Assembly (NCBI GenBank): GCA_964641455.1
Contig: CAZXLH010000008.1
Coordinates: 1 to 64,000 of the forward strand
Length of the DNA stretch: 64,000 nucleotides
Source of the DNA: DTU015 sp964641455
Lineage (GTDB): Bacteria > Bacillota > Sulfobacillia > Fermentithermobacillales > Fermentithermobacillaceae
Direction of reading: 5' to 3'
Shown: in pieces, positions 43,304-52,585 of the stretch
Position numbering within the stretch: the stretch's first letter is position 1
Layout of the letters: each line of letters opens with the position of its first letter
Notes under the pieces: model-generated
The model's database searches: none
Seen by the model: only the letters and a program-made list of their open reading frames with translations
Told to the model about the DNA's origin: nothing
Made by a program: the position numbers and the translations under genes

Positions 43304-44227
43304 GTGAAATGGATAATAGATACAGATCCTGGTATTGATGATGCAGCTGCGATTATTACCGCTATTAATTCCAAAGCATTGGATATCTTGGGAATTAGCT
43401 GTGTTCACGGAAATGTGGGGTTAGATCATACCACCAGGAATGCAATTAACCTTGTTGAACTTCTAGGCGAGGAAATCCCTGTCTATTCAGGCGCAAGCAG
43501 GCCTGTTTTGCAGAAACTTGAGCACGCTGCCGAGTTTCATGGGGAAGACGGTTTTGGCAACACTTTTATGCCTAAACCGGAAACTAAGCCTCAAAGCGAA
43601 CATGCTGTCGATTTTATTATCGAATCTGCAAAAAACCATGAACTTTCTCTTCTTACGTTAGGGCCACTTACTAATGTGGCGTTGGCCATAGCCAAAGAGA
43701 GAAACTTAGAAAAACAAATCAAGCAGATCGTTATGATGGCAGGTACTTCCAGGGCCAGAGGCAACACTAGCCCCCTTGCAGAATTCAACATATTTGCTGA
43801 TCCGGAAGCGGCTGCAGTGGTATTTGATTCCGGGATACCCATAATTATGGTTCCCTGGGAGACGTGCGTTGACAATGTGCTTGGCCCGGAGGTTGTCGCA
43901 GAAGTAAGAAAGTCTCAAACAGTGACAGGCAAAGTATTCGGCAAAGCCATGGAATTTACAGTAAACAGAATCAAAGCCGCTTTGGGTTTGGAAGGGCTCT
44001 TACTGTGCGATCTTTTGGCTGTATGTGTAGCAATTGATCCTGAAGTGGTTACGGAAAAGGTTTCTGCAAAGGTTACAGTTGAGACCGGCGGAAGATTCTC
44101 ACGCGGCCTTACTGTAATAGATGAGCGGATGGCAGATGGAAGTGAGCCCAATGCTTCCATATGCCTTGCGTGCGACAAGAAGAAAATAGAAAGTATGTTT
44201 CTTGACGCAATTAACACAAAAAAGTAA
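43304..44227 (+). CDS. Nucleoside hydrolase, active-site His replaced by Cys
   Basis: Hydrolyses the N-glycosidic bond of ribonucleosides. 307 residues. Ca-site DTDPGIDDA (6-14), GNVGLDHTTRNA, GPLTNVALA and AEFNIFADPEAA are intact. The block that usually reads HD near residue 235 reads LLCDLLAV, so the proton-donating His is Cys. Some nucleoside-hydrolase classes carry Cys here; specificity may therefore differ from the second paralogue at 48998. GTG start after GGAGGTTGAGCGTAA. Confidence 0.88.
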   Translation: MKWIIDTDPGIDDAAAIITAINSKALDILGISCVHGNVGLDHTTRNAINLVELLGEEIPVYSGASRPVLQKLEHAAEFHGEDGFGNTFMPKPETKPQSEHAVDFIIESAKNHELSLLTLGPLTNVALAIAKERNLEKQIKQIVMMAGTSRARGNTSPLAEFNIFADPEAAAVVFDSGIPIIMVPWETCVDNVLGPEVVAEVRKSQTVTGKVFGKAMEFTVNRIKAALGLEGLLLCDLLAVCVAIDPEVVTEKVSAKVTVETGGRFSRGLTVIDERMADGSEPNASICLACDKKKIESMFLDAINTKK

Positions 44228-44243
44228 TCGGAGGTGCCAAGAA

Positions 44244-45368
44244 TTGAAGAAGAGACTTATAGGAGTAATGTTGTTGGTGGCGCTTTTTGCGTCAGTGATG
44301 TTTGTTGGCTGCGGCCCGGAAACAGAACCCGAGTCTGAGAATGGTACAGGTGAAGAGTCGGACTACAAGGCTGTGCTATTGGTCAGCGGAACCTTGGGAG
44401 ACAAATCGTTTTTTGACTCAGCGAATGAAGGCATGAAGGCTATCGAGAGTGAGTTAGGTTGGGAAATCAAGGTAATTGAAATGGGCACAGATCCTTCGAA
44501 ATGGGAGCCTACACTTACTGATGTATCAGGACAGGATTGGGATCTGATTATTTGCGGTACTTATCAGATGCAGGACAAAGTAGAGGAAGTGGCTCCTAAA
44601 TTCCCGGACAAAAAATATATAGTGTTTGACACTGCAGTAGAATACGACAAAGCAGATTACAGCAACGTATATTCCATTCTTTACAGCCAGAATGAAGGTT
44701 CTTACCTTGCCGGTGTGTTGGCTGCAATGGTCACAACTTCTGATCTGCCGAAAGCCAACGATGAGAAGATTATCGGTTTCTTAGGCGGAATGAATATTCC
44801 GGTAATCAATGACTTCTTGGTAGGCTACATTGAAGGGGCTAAGAGTATTGAACCTGACATTAAGGTTGCTGTTTCATACGTAGAAGATTTTGCCAATCCT
44901 GCCAAAGCCAAGGAAATGTGCCTTGCTCAGTACGATATGGGCGCTGACATTGGGTTTAACGTTGCAGGCGGAAGCGGATTGGGACAATTGGATGCTGCAA
45001 AAGAAAAAGATTGCTACGCTATTGGCGTAGACTCTGACCAGGCTTTGTTGTTTCAAGATTCAGATCCTGACAAAGCTGAGCTGATTCTTTCTTCGATGCT
45101 CAAGCGCATTGATAACTCACTGGTAAGAGCTGTCAAACTCTTTGAAGAAGACAAACTGGAGTTCGGCAAATCTGAAACTTTGGGACTTAAAGAAGAAGCA
45201 GTAGGACTGGCTGAGAATGAGTTTTACAACAAGAACGTACCTGAAGAAATCAGGAATCAGATAGACGAAATTGCAGAGAAGGTAAAGTCAGGCGACATCA
45301 CTGTATCTTCTGCTTTTGAGATGTCAGATGAAGAGTTACAAGAACTTATTGAATCAGTACGCCCGTAA
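44244..45368 (+). CDS. BMP-family nucleoside-binding lipoprotein
   Basis: Extracytoplasmic substrate-binding subunit of the nucleoside ABC importer (PnrA/BmpA family), 374 residues. Lipoprotein signal ending FVGCGPE, acidic linker, then LLVSGTLGDKSFFDSANEGM, the family sugar-pocket segment, and IGVDSDQ. TTG 44244 follows GGAGGTGCCAAGAA; a longer in-frame start at 44202 would sit inside the preceding gene. It is followed by a strong RNA hairpin that may raise its yield relative to downstream genes. Confidence 0.9.
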   Translation: MKKRLIGVMLLVALFASVMFVGCGPETEPESENGTGEESDYKAVLLVSGTLGDKSFFDSANEGMKAIESELGWEIKVIEMGTDPSKWEPTLTDVSGQDWDLIICGTYQMQDKVEEVAPKFPDKKYIVFDTAVEYDKADYSNVYSILYSQNEGSYLAGVLAAMVTTSDLPKANDEKIIGFLGGMNIPVINDFLVGYIEGAKSIEPDIKVAVSYVEDFANPAKAKEMCLAQYDMGADIGFNVAGGSGLGQLDAAKEKDCYAIGVDSDQALLFQDSDPDKAELILSSMLKRIDNSLVRAVKLFEEDKLEFGKSETLGLKEEAVGLAENEFYNKNVPEEIRNQIDEIAEKVKSGDITVSSAFEMSDEELQELIESVRP

Positions 45369-45384
45369 TTAACTTAACGGTTTG

Positions 45385-45416
45385 CTTGTGGGGCTCCATC
45401 TGGAGCCCCACAAGCT
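45385..45416 (+). promoter_or_regulatory. Intercistronic hairpin between binding protein and ATPase genes
   Basis: GCTTGTGGGGCTCC and GGAGCCCCACAAGC make a 14-bp perfect stem around ATCT. There is no T tract, so it is more likely an mRNA processing or 3'-protecting element than a full terminator, as common after binding-protein genes. Confidence 0.65.
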
Positions 45417-45447
45417 GGATTGAAATACCTGGGATGAGGTGGACGGC

Positions 45448-47052
45448 GTGGAGGCTCAAACGGAACCTCAAGAACAAACACCTATTTTGCTGATGAACGG
45501 GATAACAAAAGTATACCCTAACGGACTGGTTGCGAATTCAGATGTAACATTCGAAGTACGCAAGGGAGAAATTCATGCCCTGGTAGGTGAAAACGGGGCA
45601 GGCAAGACAACACTGATGAAAGTGCTGTTCGGCCTTGAAAGGCCGGATGAAGGATACATTGCAATAAGAGGCGAGAAGGTAAGGATAACGTCGCCTAACC
45701 ATGCAATCAAGTATGGGGTCGGCATGGTACACCAGCACTTTATGCTGGCTCCGTCACTTACAATTGCAGAAAATATTGTAATGGGAGACGAGCCCACCAA
45801 AGGAATTTGGTTTGATCGGAAAAAAGCGGAACAAATATGTATGGAGCTTGGTGATAAATACGGGCTTCATGTTGACCCTGCGGCAAGAGTAAGCGATGTG
45901 CCGGTGGGCATCAGGCAAAAGGTCGAAATCCTGAAAGCGCTTATGCGCGGTTCCGACATTTTGGTTCTCGACGAGCCTACAGCAGTGCTCACCCCTCAGG
46001 AAACGAGTGAGCTGTTTATTGCTCTTAAGTCTCTTAAGGAGATGGGACACACCATTATCTTCATTTCTCACAAACTGCGAGAGGTAAAGCAACTTTCAGA
46101 TAGGGTTACAGTAATGCGTTCAGGGAGAGTTATAGGCACTAAGGAAACAGACAAAGTTACGGTAGAAGAAATTTCCAGAATGATGGTAGGGCGTGATGTG
46201 GAACTGAAATTGCTACGCCCAAAAATAGATAAGGGCCGTGTAGGCGATGTACGGCTTCGGGTTGAGGATCTGGAGTATGTTCACAACGGCAAAAAAGTGC
46301 TGCAAAAAGTTTGCTTAAAGGTAAGGTCCGGAGAGATTCTTGGAATTGCAGGGGTTGAAGGAAATGGGCAAGGAGAACTTGTAGAGGTTTTGACCGGGTT
46401 ATCAAACTGTGATGGAGGAACAATCACAATATGTGGGCAGGATGCCGTGGGGGAAAGCCCTGAAGAAATAAGGAACATGGGTTTATCTCATATTCCTCAA
46501 GACAGGATGACTTTCGGCGTAGCATCCAGAGCTTCCATAGCAGAAAATTTAATATCAACCAGATATAAGAAACAGCCGGTCACAAATGGAAGGTTTTTGG
46601 ATCTTAAAGCAATTTCCAATCTAAGCCATAAACTCATAGAAAAGTTTGGAATCAAGGCTACTTCTCCTTCTCAATCGGTGAGCACCCTTTCAGGAGGCAA
46701 CATACAGAAGGTTGTGGTTGCCAGAGAGTTTTCAACCAGCCCTAAAGTAATAATAGCAAATCAGCCAACCAGAGGTATTGATATAGGGGCCACAGAGGCT
46801 ATCCACAGGTATCTTGTTGAAGCCACTGAAGAGGGAGCTGCGGTACTTCTGGTATCAGCAGATCTACGAGAAGTAATGGGACTTTCTAATAGGCTGTGCG
46901 TTATGTACGAGGGGGAGATTGTTGCATATTTTGAAGAAGCCGGGGATGTGGACGAAGAGGAACTGGGGCTGTATATGCTTGGTTTGAAACGACAAGAACC
47001 TGAGGAGATTACGGCTCGAATGATGGGGGAGGCGGCCAATGAGTACAGATAA
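45448..47052 (+). CDS. Nucleoside ABC importer ATPase (NupO-like)
   Basis: About 534 residues with two fused nucleotide-binding halves. First half: GENGAGKTT, MVHQHFMLAPSLTIAENI, PVGIRQKVEILKAL, ILVLDEPTAVLTP, FISHK. The second half has GVEGNGQGE and LSGGNIQKVVVAREF with NQPTRGID. This asymmetric double ATPase is typical of sugar/nucleoside (CUT2-like, BMP-partnered) importers. GTG 45448 has the better spacing to GAGGTG; GTG 45439 is possible. Confidence 0.92.
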   Translation: MEAQTEPQEQTPILLMNGITKVYPNGLVANSDVTFEVRKGEIHALVGENGAGKTTLMKVLFGLERPDEGYIAIRGEKVRITSPNHAIKYGVGMVHQHFMLAPSLTIAENIVMGDEPTKGIWFDRKKAEQICMELGDKYGLHVDPAARVSDVPVGIRQKVEILKALMRGSDILVLDEPTAVLTPQETSELFIALKSLKEMGHTIIFISHKLREVKQLSDRVTVMRSGRVIGTKETDKVTVEEISRMMVGRDVELKLLRPKIDKGRVGDVRLRVEDLEYVHNGKKVLQKVCLKVRSGEILGIAGVEGNGQGELVEVLTGLSNCDGGTITICGQDAVGESPEEIRNMGLSHIPQDRMTFGVASRASIAENLISTRYKKQPVTNGRFLDLKAISNLSHKLIEKFGIKATSPSQSVSTLSGGNIQKVVVAREFSTSPKVIIANQPTRGIDIGATEAIHRYLVEATEEGAAVLLVSADLREVMGLSNRLCVMYEGEIVAYFEEAGDVDEEELGLYMLGLKRQEPEEITARMMGEAANEYR

Positions 47053-48097
47053 AAGATTTGAACTCTTAAGAACAGGCGTAGCCATTGCTACGGCTTTGGC
47101 CATAGGGTTTGTTGTTACATGCCTGGTTTCCAAGTCGCCGTTGGAAGCGTTTGGCTACTTTTTGAAAGGACCGTTTACTTCTGTCAGGCGGTTTGGAGCT
47201 TTTCTCGAAGCAGCAATTCCATTGACTTTTACAGGCCTGGCGATTTCACTGGTTTTTTCTGCCGGCCAATTCAACATGGGTGCAGAAGGCCAGTTTTTTA
47301 TTGGAGCGGTCGCGGCTACAGCCGCAGGGATACATTTAGATTTGCCTCCGGTAATACACACTGTAGTATGCCTTATGGCCGGCATGGCTGCAGGAGCGGT
47401 TGGAGGGCTGATTCCTGGGTTTCTGAAGGCCCGCTGGAATGCATCTGAACTGGTGTCTTCTTTGATGCTCAATTATGTGTTCTTAAAACTTGGGCTGTAC
47501 CTGATAACCTATCATCTGAGGGATCAGTCAGTTGGGGCTTTGGTATCGCTTCCTCTTAAAGAGACGTCATGGCTGCCCCGGTTCGGTGAAACTACACGGC
47601 TTCATGCCGGAGTAATCGTGATGTTCCTGACTGCTTTGTTTTGCTACTATTTTCTTTACAGGACAGGTAAGGGTTATGAATCGAGGATGACCGGCCAAAA
47701 TATTAACTTTGCCCGTTATTCTGGGATTCCGGTACTGTCAGTGATACTGTCTATTCAGGTTTTGGGCGGTGCTGTGGCCGGGCTCGGGGGAGCCGTTGAA
47801 ATGCTGGGAATCTACAGGCGCTTTCAGTGGATAGCAAGCCCTGGGTATGGATTTGACGGAGTCATAATCTCTATTCTATCTAAGAATAACCCTATTGCAG
47901 TTCCTATAGCTGCGCTTTTTCTGGCTTATTTGCGCATAGGCGCCGATGTTATGGCTATGTATGCTGATGTTTCAGCTGAAATGGTAGCAATCATCCAGGC
48001 TGTAATTATTCTTCTGGTGACAGCCGAAGCTTTTCTTTCCGGTTACAAACATCGTTTGGTGCTAAAAGAGGTGAAGCAACGTGCATCCACTTCTTAG
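47039..48097 (+). CDS. Nucleoside ABC importer permease 1 (NupP-like)
   Basis: 352 residues with eight or more hydrophobic segments; typical BPD_transp_2 sequence FSAGQFNMGAEGQFFIGA and GYESRMTGQNINFARYSGI. Overlaps the ATPase gene by 14 bases and the next permease by 17, showing a tightly coupled complex. Confidence 0.92.
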   Translation: MSTDKRFELLRTGVAIATALAIGFVVTCLVSKSPLEAFGYFLKGPFTSVRRFGAFLEAAIPLTFTGLAISLVFSAGQFNMGAEGQFFIGAVAATAAGIHLDLPPVIHTVVCLMAGMAAGAVGGLIPGFLKARWNASELVSSLMLNYVFLKLGLYLITYHLRDQSVGALVSLPLKETSWLPRFGETTRLHAGVIVMFLTALFCYYFLYRTGKGYESRMTGQNINFARYSGIPVLSVILSIQVLGGAVAGLGGAVEMLGIYRRFQWIASPGYGFDGVIISILSKNNPIAVPIAALFLAYLRIGADVMAMYADVSAEMVAIIQAVIILLVTAEAFLSGYKHRLVLKEVKQRASTS

Positions 48098-49001
48098 AGC
48101 CATTCTATCGCCTTCGTTTGCTGCTTCTATTTTGCGTGTGACCACGCCTATTCTTTTTGCAACCCTGGGAGCGGTAGTTGCAGACCTATCCGGTGTAGTG
48201 AATATTGCTTTGGAAGGCATAATGCTGATCGCAGCGTTTACAGGGGTGGTAGTGTCAGCCGCTACCGCTTCAGCCTGGATTGGGCTTTTGGCAGGAGTGG
48301 CTATAGGGGCATTGGTCGGCCTTTTGCTTGGGTATTTCCATCTCAAACTAAAGACCAACAACATTTTGGCAGGCATTGCCTTTAATCTTTTGGCGGCTGA
48401 GGGAACTGTATTCCTTCTGTATGTAGTAGCTCATGATAAAGGGGTTTCCAGTTCTTTGGCAAGCAAGGTACTTCCTGAAGTACAGCTTCCGATTATTAAG
48501 GATATTCCGGTAATAGGCGCCTTCCTTGGCAAGCAAAACATTCTCACATATATGGCACTGCTTGCTGTGGCCCTGGTCTATCTGTTGCTATACAGAACGT
48601 CTTTTGGGCTCAGGCTTAGAGCTGTAGGAGAGAATCCTGATGCTGCGGATTCTGTAGGAATCTCGGTTCACAAAGTCCAGTTTATAGCTTTGGCTATAAG
48701 CGGTGCTTTGGCGGGAATGGGCGGCACACATCTTTCCATGGGGTATGTGAGTTGGTTTTCCCGGAATATGACGTCGGGCAGGGGATTTATTGCTCTTGCT
48801 GCTGAAGCCCTGGGACGGAGGCATCCAATCGGAGGGTTTATCGCTTCACTTCTGTTCGGGTTTGCTGATGCCTTATCTAACTATATGCAGAGTTTAAGGG
48901 TTCCCGGAGAATTTGTTCAAATGATTCCCTATATATTGACCCTTGTTGCTCTGGCCGTTTATTCAGGACGTCAGATCAAGACCAGGAGGTTTTCCAAATG
49001 A
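48081..49001 (+). CDS. Nucleoside ABC importer permease 2 (NupQ-like)
   Basis: 306 residues, BPD_transp_2 family. Blocks: DLSGVVNIALEGIMLIAAF, GVSVHKVQ-type segment GENPDAADSVGISVHKVQFI, and GRGFIALAAEALGRRHP. GTG start after GAGGTGAAGCAAC. Forms the heterodimeric channel with the preceding permease. Confidence 0.92.
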   Translation: MHPLLRAILSPSFAASILRVTTPILFATLGAVVADLSGVVNIALEGIMLIAAFTGVVVSAATASAWIGLLAGVAIGALVGLLLGYFHLKLKTNNILAGIAFNLLAAEGTVFLLYVVAHDKGVSSSLASKVLPEVQLPIIKDIPVIGAFLGKQNILTYMALLAVALVYLLLYRTSFGLRLRAVGENPDAADSVGISVHKVQFIALAISGALAGMGGTHLSMGYVSWFSRNMTSGRGFIALAAEALGRRHPIGGFIASLLFGFADALSNYMQSLRVPGEFVQMIPYILTLVALAVYSGRQIKTRRFSK

Positions 49002-49942
49002 GTGACAAAAAGATACCGGTTATTATTGATTGTGACCCAGGCCACGACGATGCTGTAGCGCTTGCTTTGGCTTTCGGATGTGAGAAGCTGGACATATTGG
49101 GCGTAACTACTGTTGCAGGTAACAGTACAGGAAAAAACACCTATAATAATGCTTTAAAGTTCTTATCGTTTATTGGGGCTGACGTTGAGGTGGCCAGGGG
49201 GGCCGATCAACCTATTCTTCGCCCACTTACAATAGCTCCAAGCGTCCATGGAGAAAGCGGGCTCGATGGTACTGACTTAGGCAGCCCGTGGCTGAAAAGC
49301 TCTTCCCGTTCGGCGTTTGATCTTATAACAGAGACTCTTTTGGATTCAAAAGAAAAGGTAACTTTGATTCCTACAGGGCCGCTTACCAATATAGCCATAG
49401 CTCTTCTTGCAAAGCCGGAGATTAAAGAGAAAATTGAGCGGATAGTGTTAATGGGTGGGGCTGCCTTGGAAGGCAATTGGACTCCTGCTGCAGAGTTTAA
49501 TATATTGGTAGATCCTGAAGCGGCTAGGGTAGTGTTTGAATCAGGAGTTCCGGTTACCATGGTAGGGCTTGATGTAACCCACAAAGCTCTTATATATCCT
49601 GATGAAGTTGAAGCTTTGCGTAAATTGGGCAAAATAGGCAAGGCTCTTGCTGAACTTATGGATTTCTTCTCGATTTTTTACAGTAAGCAGTTCAAAGGCA
49701 ATCCAATCCATGATGCAGTTGCGGTAGCGTGTGTTTTTAAGCCCGACATTGTTTCAACCCAGCATCTTAACGTGTCTATTGAAACGGCAGGCGAGTTTAC
49801 TCTTGGAAGGACAGTAGTTGATTTCAGGGGAGTTACCGGAAGAAAGCCAAATTGTGATGTGGCTTTGGGGTTGGACAGAGAAGGGTTTATCGAACTTATT
49901 TTCGATGCAGTGAGAGTTCTTGAACAAGGCGGTCAGGACTGA
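48998..49942 (+). CDS. Nucleoside hydrolase, canonical active site
   Basis: 314 residues, IunH/Rih family. Ca-site DCDPGHDDA, GNSTGKNTYNNALK, GPLTNIAIALL, AEFNILVDPEAA, and the intact HD catalytic pair in NPIHDAVAVACVF. It overlaps the permease gene by four bases (ATGA). As a canonical enzyme next to the importer it probably splits imported purine or pyrimidine ribosides; the paralogue at 43304 has an altered site. Confidence 0.92.
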   Translation: MSDKKIPVIIDCDPGHDDAVALALAFGCEKLDILGVTTVAGNSTGKNTYNNALKFLSFIGADVEVARGADQPILRPLTIAPSVHGESGLDGTDLGSPWLKSSSRSAFDLITETLLDSKEKVTLIPTGPLTNIAIALLAKPEIKEKIERIVLMGGAALEGNWTPAAEFNILVDPEAARVVFESGVPVTMVGLDVTHKALIYPDEVEALRKLGKIGKALAELMDFFSIFYSKQFKGNPIHDAVAVACVFKPDIVSTQHLNVSIETAGEFTLGRTVVDFRGVTGRKPNCDVALGLDREGFIELIFDAVRVLEQGGQD

Positions 49943-51291
49943 TGCCAGGAAATGTGTTATTAGCTAACGCAGATATTATAAGGCGTGACGGAACGCTTCA
50001 AGGGCCCTGTGATATTCTCGTTGAATCAGGAGTTATCAAGAGCGTAACACCATCAAAAGACAGTTTGGAAATAGGCAGCCAGGGCTATGATCAGACAACG
50101 GAAGTTATGGATTGCAGCGGGTATTTGGTAAGCCCGGGGCTGATTAATTTGCATACCCACAGCCCTATGACAATCCTTAGAGGAATTGCTGAGGATGTAA
50201 ATATTGAAGAGTGGTTCAACGAAAGAATTTGGCCCTTTGAAAGCACACTTATTCCCGAAGATATCCGCATCGGAACTATGCTTGCTATATATGAAATGTT
50301 TGATTGCGGGGTTACGGCTTTTTTTGATCACTATTTTTTCAGTGACCAGATTGCCGATGTTGCCATGGAAGCCGGTATGAGAGCAGATATTGCGCCTACA
50401 ATTTTTGGCATGGCTCCTGACTGGCGTGAATCCCTGGAAGAAGCCTCGCTTCTTATTGAAAGTGCTTCTAACGATAAATATGGCAATCGAGTGAAAATGA
50501 CAGTGGGCCCTCACGCGCCTTATACTTGCCCGCCTAATGTTTTGGAAACTTGTGTAAGAAGGGCAAAGGAGCTTGGAGTTGGAGTGCATATTCATGTATC
50601 GGAAACTGAAAAACAGGTGCATGACAGCATAACTCAATACGGTAAGACTCCTTTTGCAATACTCAGTGAAGCAGGTATGTTTGATGTTCCGTGTATCGTA
50701 GCTCATGGAATATGGATTCAAGAACAAGAGATTGAACTTTTGGGCAAAGACTCAATATTTGCAGTAGCTCCTAAGACATACCTAAAACTAGCCTCAGGAT
50801 TTGGGAATTTATATAAGTTCCAAACTTTAGGCCGGCCTATACCAGGGACATTAAGAGTAGGCATAGGAACAGACGGCGCTGCAAGTTCAAATACGTTAAA
50901 CCCGTTGGAACAGGCAAGGTTATATGGGCTTTTGGCAAAGCACCATCTTGGCGATGCAACCGGCTATGATTTGAAGATGGTATGGAATATGCTCATGGAA
51001 GGGCATAGCGCGCTTGGGCAGAATACAGGCGATGTAGCTCCGGGCTTTCAGGCTGATTTGGTGGTTTGGGATTTTCATATGCCTCATACCTGGCCTGTTT
51101 ATGCTCCGCTGGCCTCGATAATATATTCCGCCGATGCCAGAAACGTAAGGGATGTGCTGGTTGGCGGAGAGTTCAAGAAAAAAGCCGGAAAAGTACAGGT
51201 GTTTGAGAGTAATTCCCTTTTCGAAAAGGCAAAGCATATTAAGAACAGGCTTGTGGCCAAGGGGGCAGGCCGTGCCAGGGTCAAGTATTAG
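49942..51291 (+). CDS. Amidohydrolase, MTA/SAH or guanine/cytosine deaminase-like
   Basis: 449 residues of the metal-dependent amidohydrolase superfamily. Metal ligands: LHTHSPMTILRG (about 70), HIHVSETEKQV (about 215), VAHGIW and GTDGAASSN (about 312). The PMTILRGIAED segment and overall layout fit 5'-methylthioadenosine/S-adenosylhomocysteine deaminases (MtaD), which also accept adenosine. Start ATG overlaps the hydrolase stop (TGATG). In this operon it would deaminate imported adenosine or thio-adenosines. Confidence 0.87.
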   Translation: MPGNVLLANADIIRRDGTLQGPCDILVESGVIKSVTPSKDSLEIGSQGYDQTTEVMDCSGYLVSPGLINLHTHSPMTILRGIAEDVNIEEWFNERIWPFESTLIPEDIRIGTMLAIYEMFDCGVTAFFDHYFFSDQIADVAMEAGMRADIAPTIFGMAPDWRESLEEASLLIESASNDKYGNRVKMTVGPHAPYTCPPNVLETCVRRAKELGVGVHIHVSETEKQVHDSITQYGKTPFAILSEAGMFDVPCIVAHGIWIQEQEIELLGKDSIFAVAPKTYLKLASGFGNLYKFQTLGRPIPGTLRVGIGTDGAASSNTLNPLEQARLYGLLAKHHLGDATGYDLKMVWNMLMEGHSALGQNTGDVAPGFQADLVVWDFHMPHTWPVYAPLASIIYSADARNVRDVLVGGEFKKKAGKVQVFESNSLFEKAKHIKNRLVAKGAGRARVKY

Positions 51292-51308
51292 CGGGAGGAA
51301 AATCAGAT

Positions 51309-51362
51309 ATGATTGGAGTAGACTGTATTGTGCAGGCTTTAAGATTCTTATGGAGGGCGTAA
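51309..51362 (+). CDS. Possible 17-residue small ORF before methionine gamma-lyase
   Basis: ATG 51309 stands 9 bases after GGGAGG and opens a 17-codon frame (MIGVDCIVQALRFLWRA) ending in TAA at 51360-51362, four bases before the next gene start. The spacing suggests translational coupling or a leader peptide; chance occurrence is possible. Confidence 0.3.
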   Translation: MIGVDCIVQALRFLWRA

Positions 51363-51365
51363 TGT

Positions 51366-52559
51366 ATGGATAAAGATGGTATGCGACCTGAGACTAAAGC
51401 AACGCATATAGGCCAAGAGCCGGATCCTCTTACAGGGTCAATTGTTTCACCTATTTACCAAACATCAACGTTTGTGTTTCCCAACGTTGATGAAGGAGCC
51501 GCCAGGTTCAAAGGAGAGCGTGAGGGTTATATCTACACAAGATTGGGCAACCCTACAACTACTGCTCTGGAAAACAGTGTCAGCGCTCTTGAAAACGGAG
51601 AGAAGGGCTTAGCTTTTGCTTCTGGAATGGCTGCCATATCTTCAGTTATTATGGCGATTGTAAGCGCCGGAGATCATATCATTGCAGATAAGTGTGTTTA
51701 CGGATGCACCTTTGCATTTCTCACCGGGATCTTAACCCGGTTTGGGGTACAGGTAAATCTTGTTAATTGCTCAGAACCAGAGCAGGTTGAGAAAGCCATC
51801 CAACCAAACACCAAACTTATCTATTTTGAATCTCCCGCCAATCCTGTCCTAAAAATGGTGGATATGGAGGCAATGGCCCGAATAGGTAAGAAACATGACA
51901 TTGCTACAGTAGTCGACAATACCTTTATGAGCCCTGTTTTCCAAAGGCCTCTTGATTGGGGAATAGATGTAGTAGTGCACAGCGCTACTAAGTATCTTGG
52001 CGGGCATGGAGACCTTATTGCAGGCCTCGCAGTAGGTTCACAGGAATTTATGGAGCATGTTGCGGCAACTACTCAAAAAGATCTTGGCGGAGTTTTAGGC
52101 CCGTTTGATGCCTGGCTGATACTTCGCGGTATCAAGACCCTTGCTGTACGTATGGAGCGTCATGAGCGGAATGCTATCAAAGTGGCTGAGTTTTTGGAGA
52201 ATCACAAGGGCGTTGAGAAGGTCTATTACCCCGGGCTTAAGTGCCACCCCCAACATGAACTGGCCAAGAAACAGATGACAGGTTTCGGTGGGATGATTGC
52301 TTTTGAACTCAAAGGTGGGTTTGAGGCCGGGAGGACCCTAATGGATTCAGTGCGCCTGTGTCATCTGGCTGTAAGTTTAGGCGAAACAAGCACTCTTGTT
52401 GAGCATCCTGCATCAATGACACATTCGCCTATGACTCCTGAAGCGAGGCATGCAGCCGGCATTGCCGACGGCCTTGTGAGGGTTTCCGTAGGTTTAGAAC
52501 ATGTAGATGATATTATTTCCGATTTGAGTCAGGCTTTGAAAAAAGCGACTGGATTCTAG
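51366..52559 (+). CDS. Methionine gamma-lyase / Cys-Met metabolism PLP enzyme
   Basis: 397 residues of the trans-sulfuration PLP family. The Schiff-base Lys lies in SATKYLGGHGD, and YTRLGNPTTTALE, FASGMAAISSV and VDNTFMSPVFQRPL are standard blocks. The sequence YGCTFAF supplies the active-site Cys that distinguishes methionine gamma-lyase from cystathionine enzymes. It would cleave methionine (or homocysteine) to a thiol, ammonia and 2-oxobutyrate. ATG follows GGAGGGCGTAATGT. Last gene of the nucleoside operon. Confidence 0.88.
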   Translation: MDKDGMRPETKATHIGQEPDPLTGSIVSPIYQTSTFVFPNVDEGAARFKGEREGYIYTRLGNPTTTALENSVSALENGEKGLAFASGMAAISSVIMAIVSAGDHIIADKCVYGCTFAFLTGILTRFGVQVNLVNCSEPEQVEKAIQPNTKLIYFESPANPVLKMVDMEAMARIGKKHDIATVVDNTFMSPVFQRPLDWGIDVVVHSATKYLGGHGDLIAGLAVGSQEFMEHVAATTQKDLGGVLGPFDAWLILRGIKTLAVRMERHERNAIKVAEFLENHKGVEKVYYPGLKCHPQHELAKKQMTGFGGMIAFELKGGFEAGRTLMDSVRLCHLAVSLGETSTLVEHPASMTHSPMTPEARHAAGIADGLVRVSVGLEHVDDIISDLSQALKKATGF

Positions 52560-52585
52560 AACGACCAGGTTTTAAGCCGGATTTT

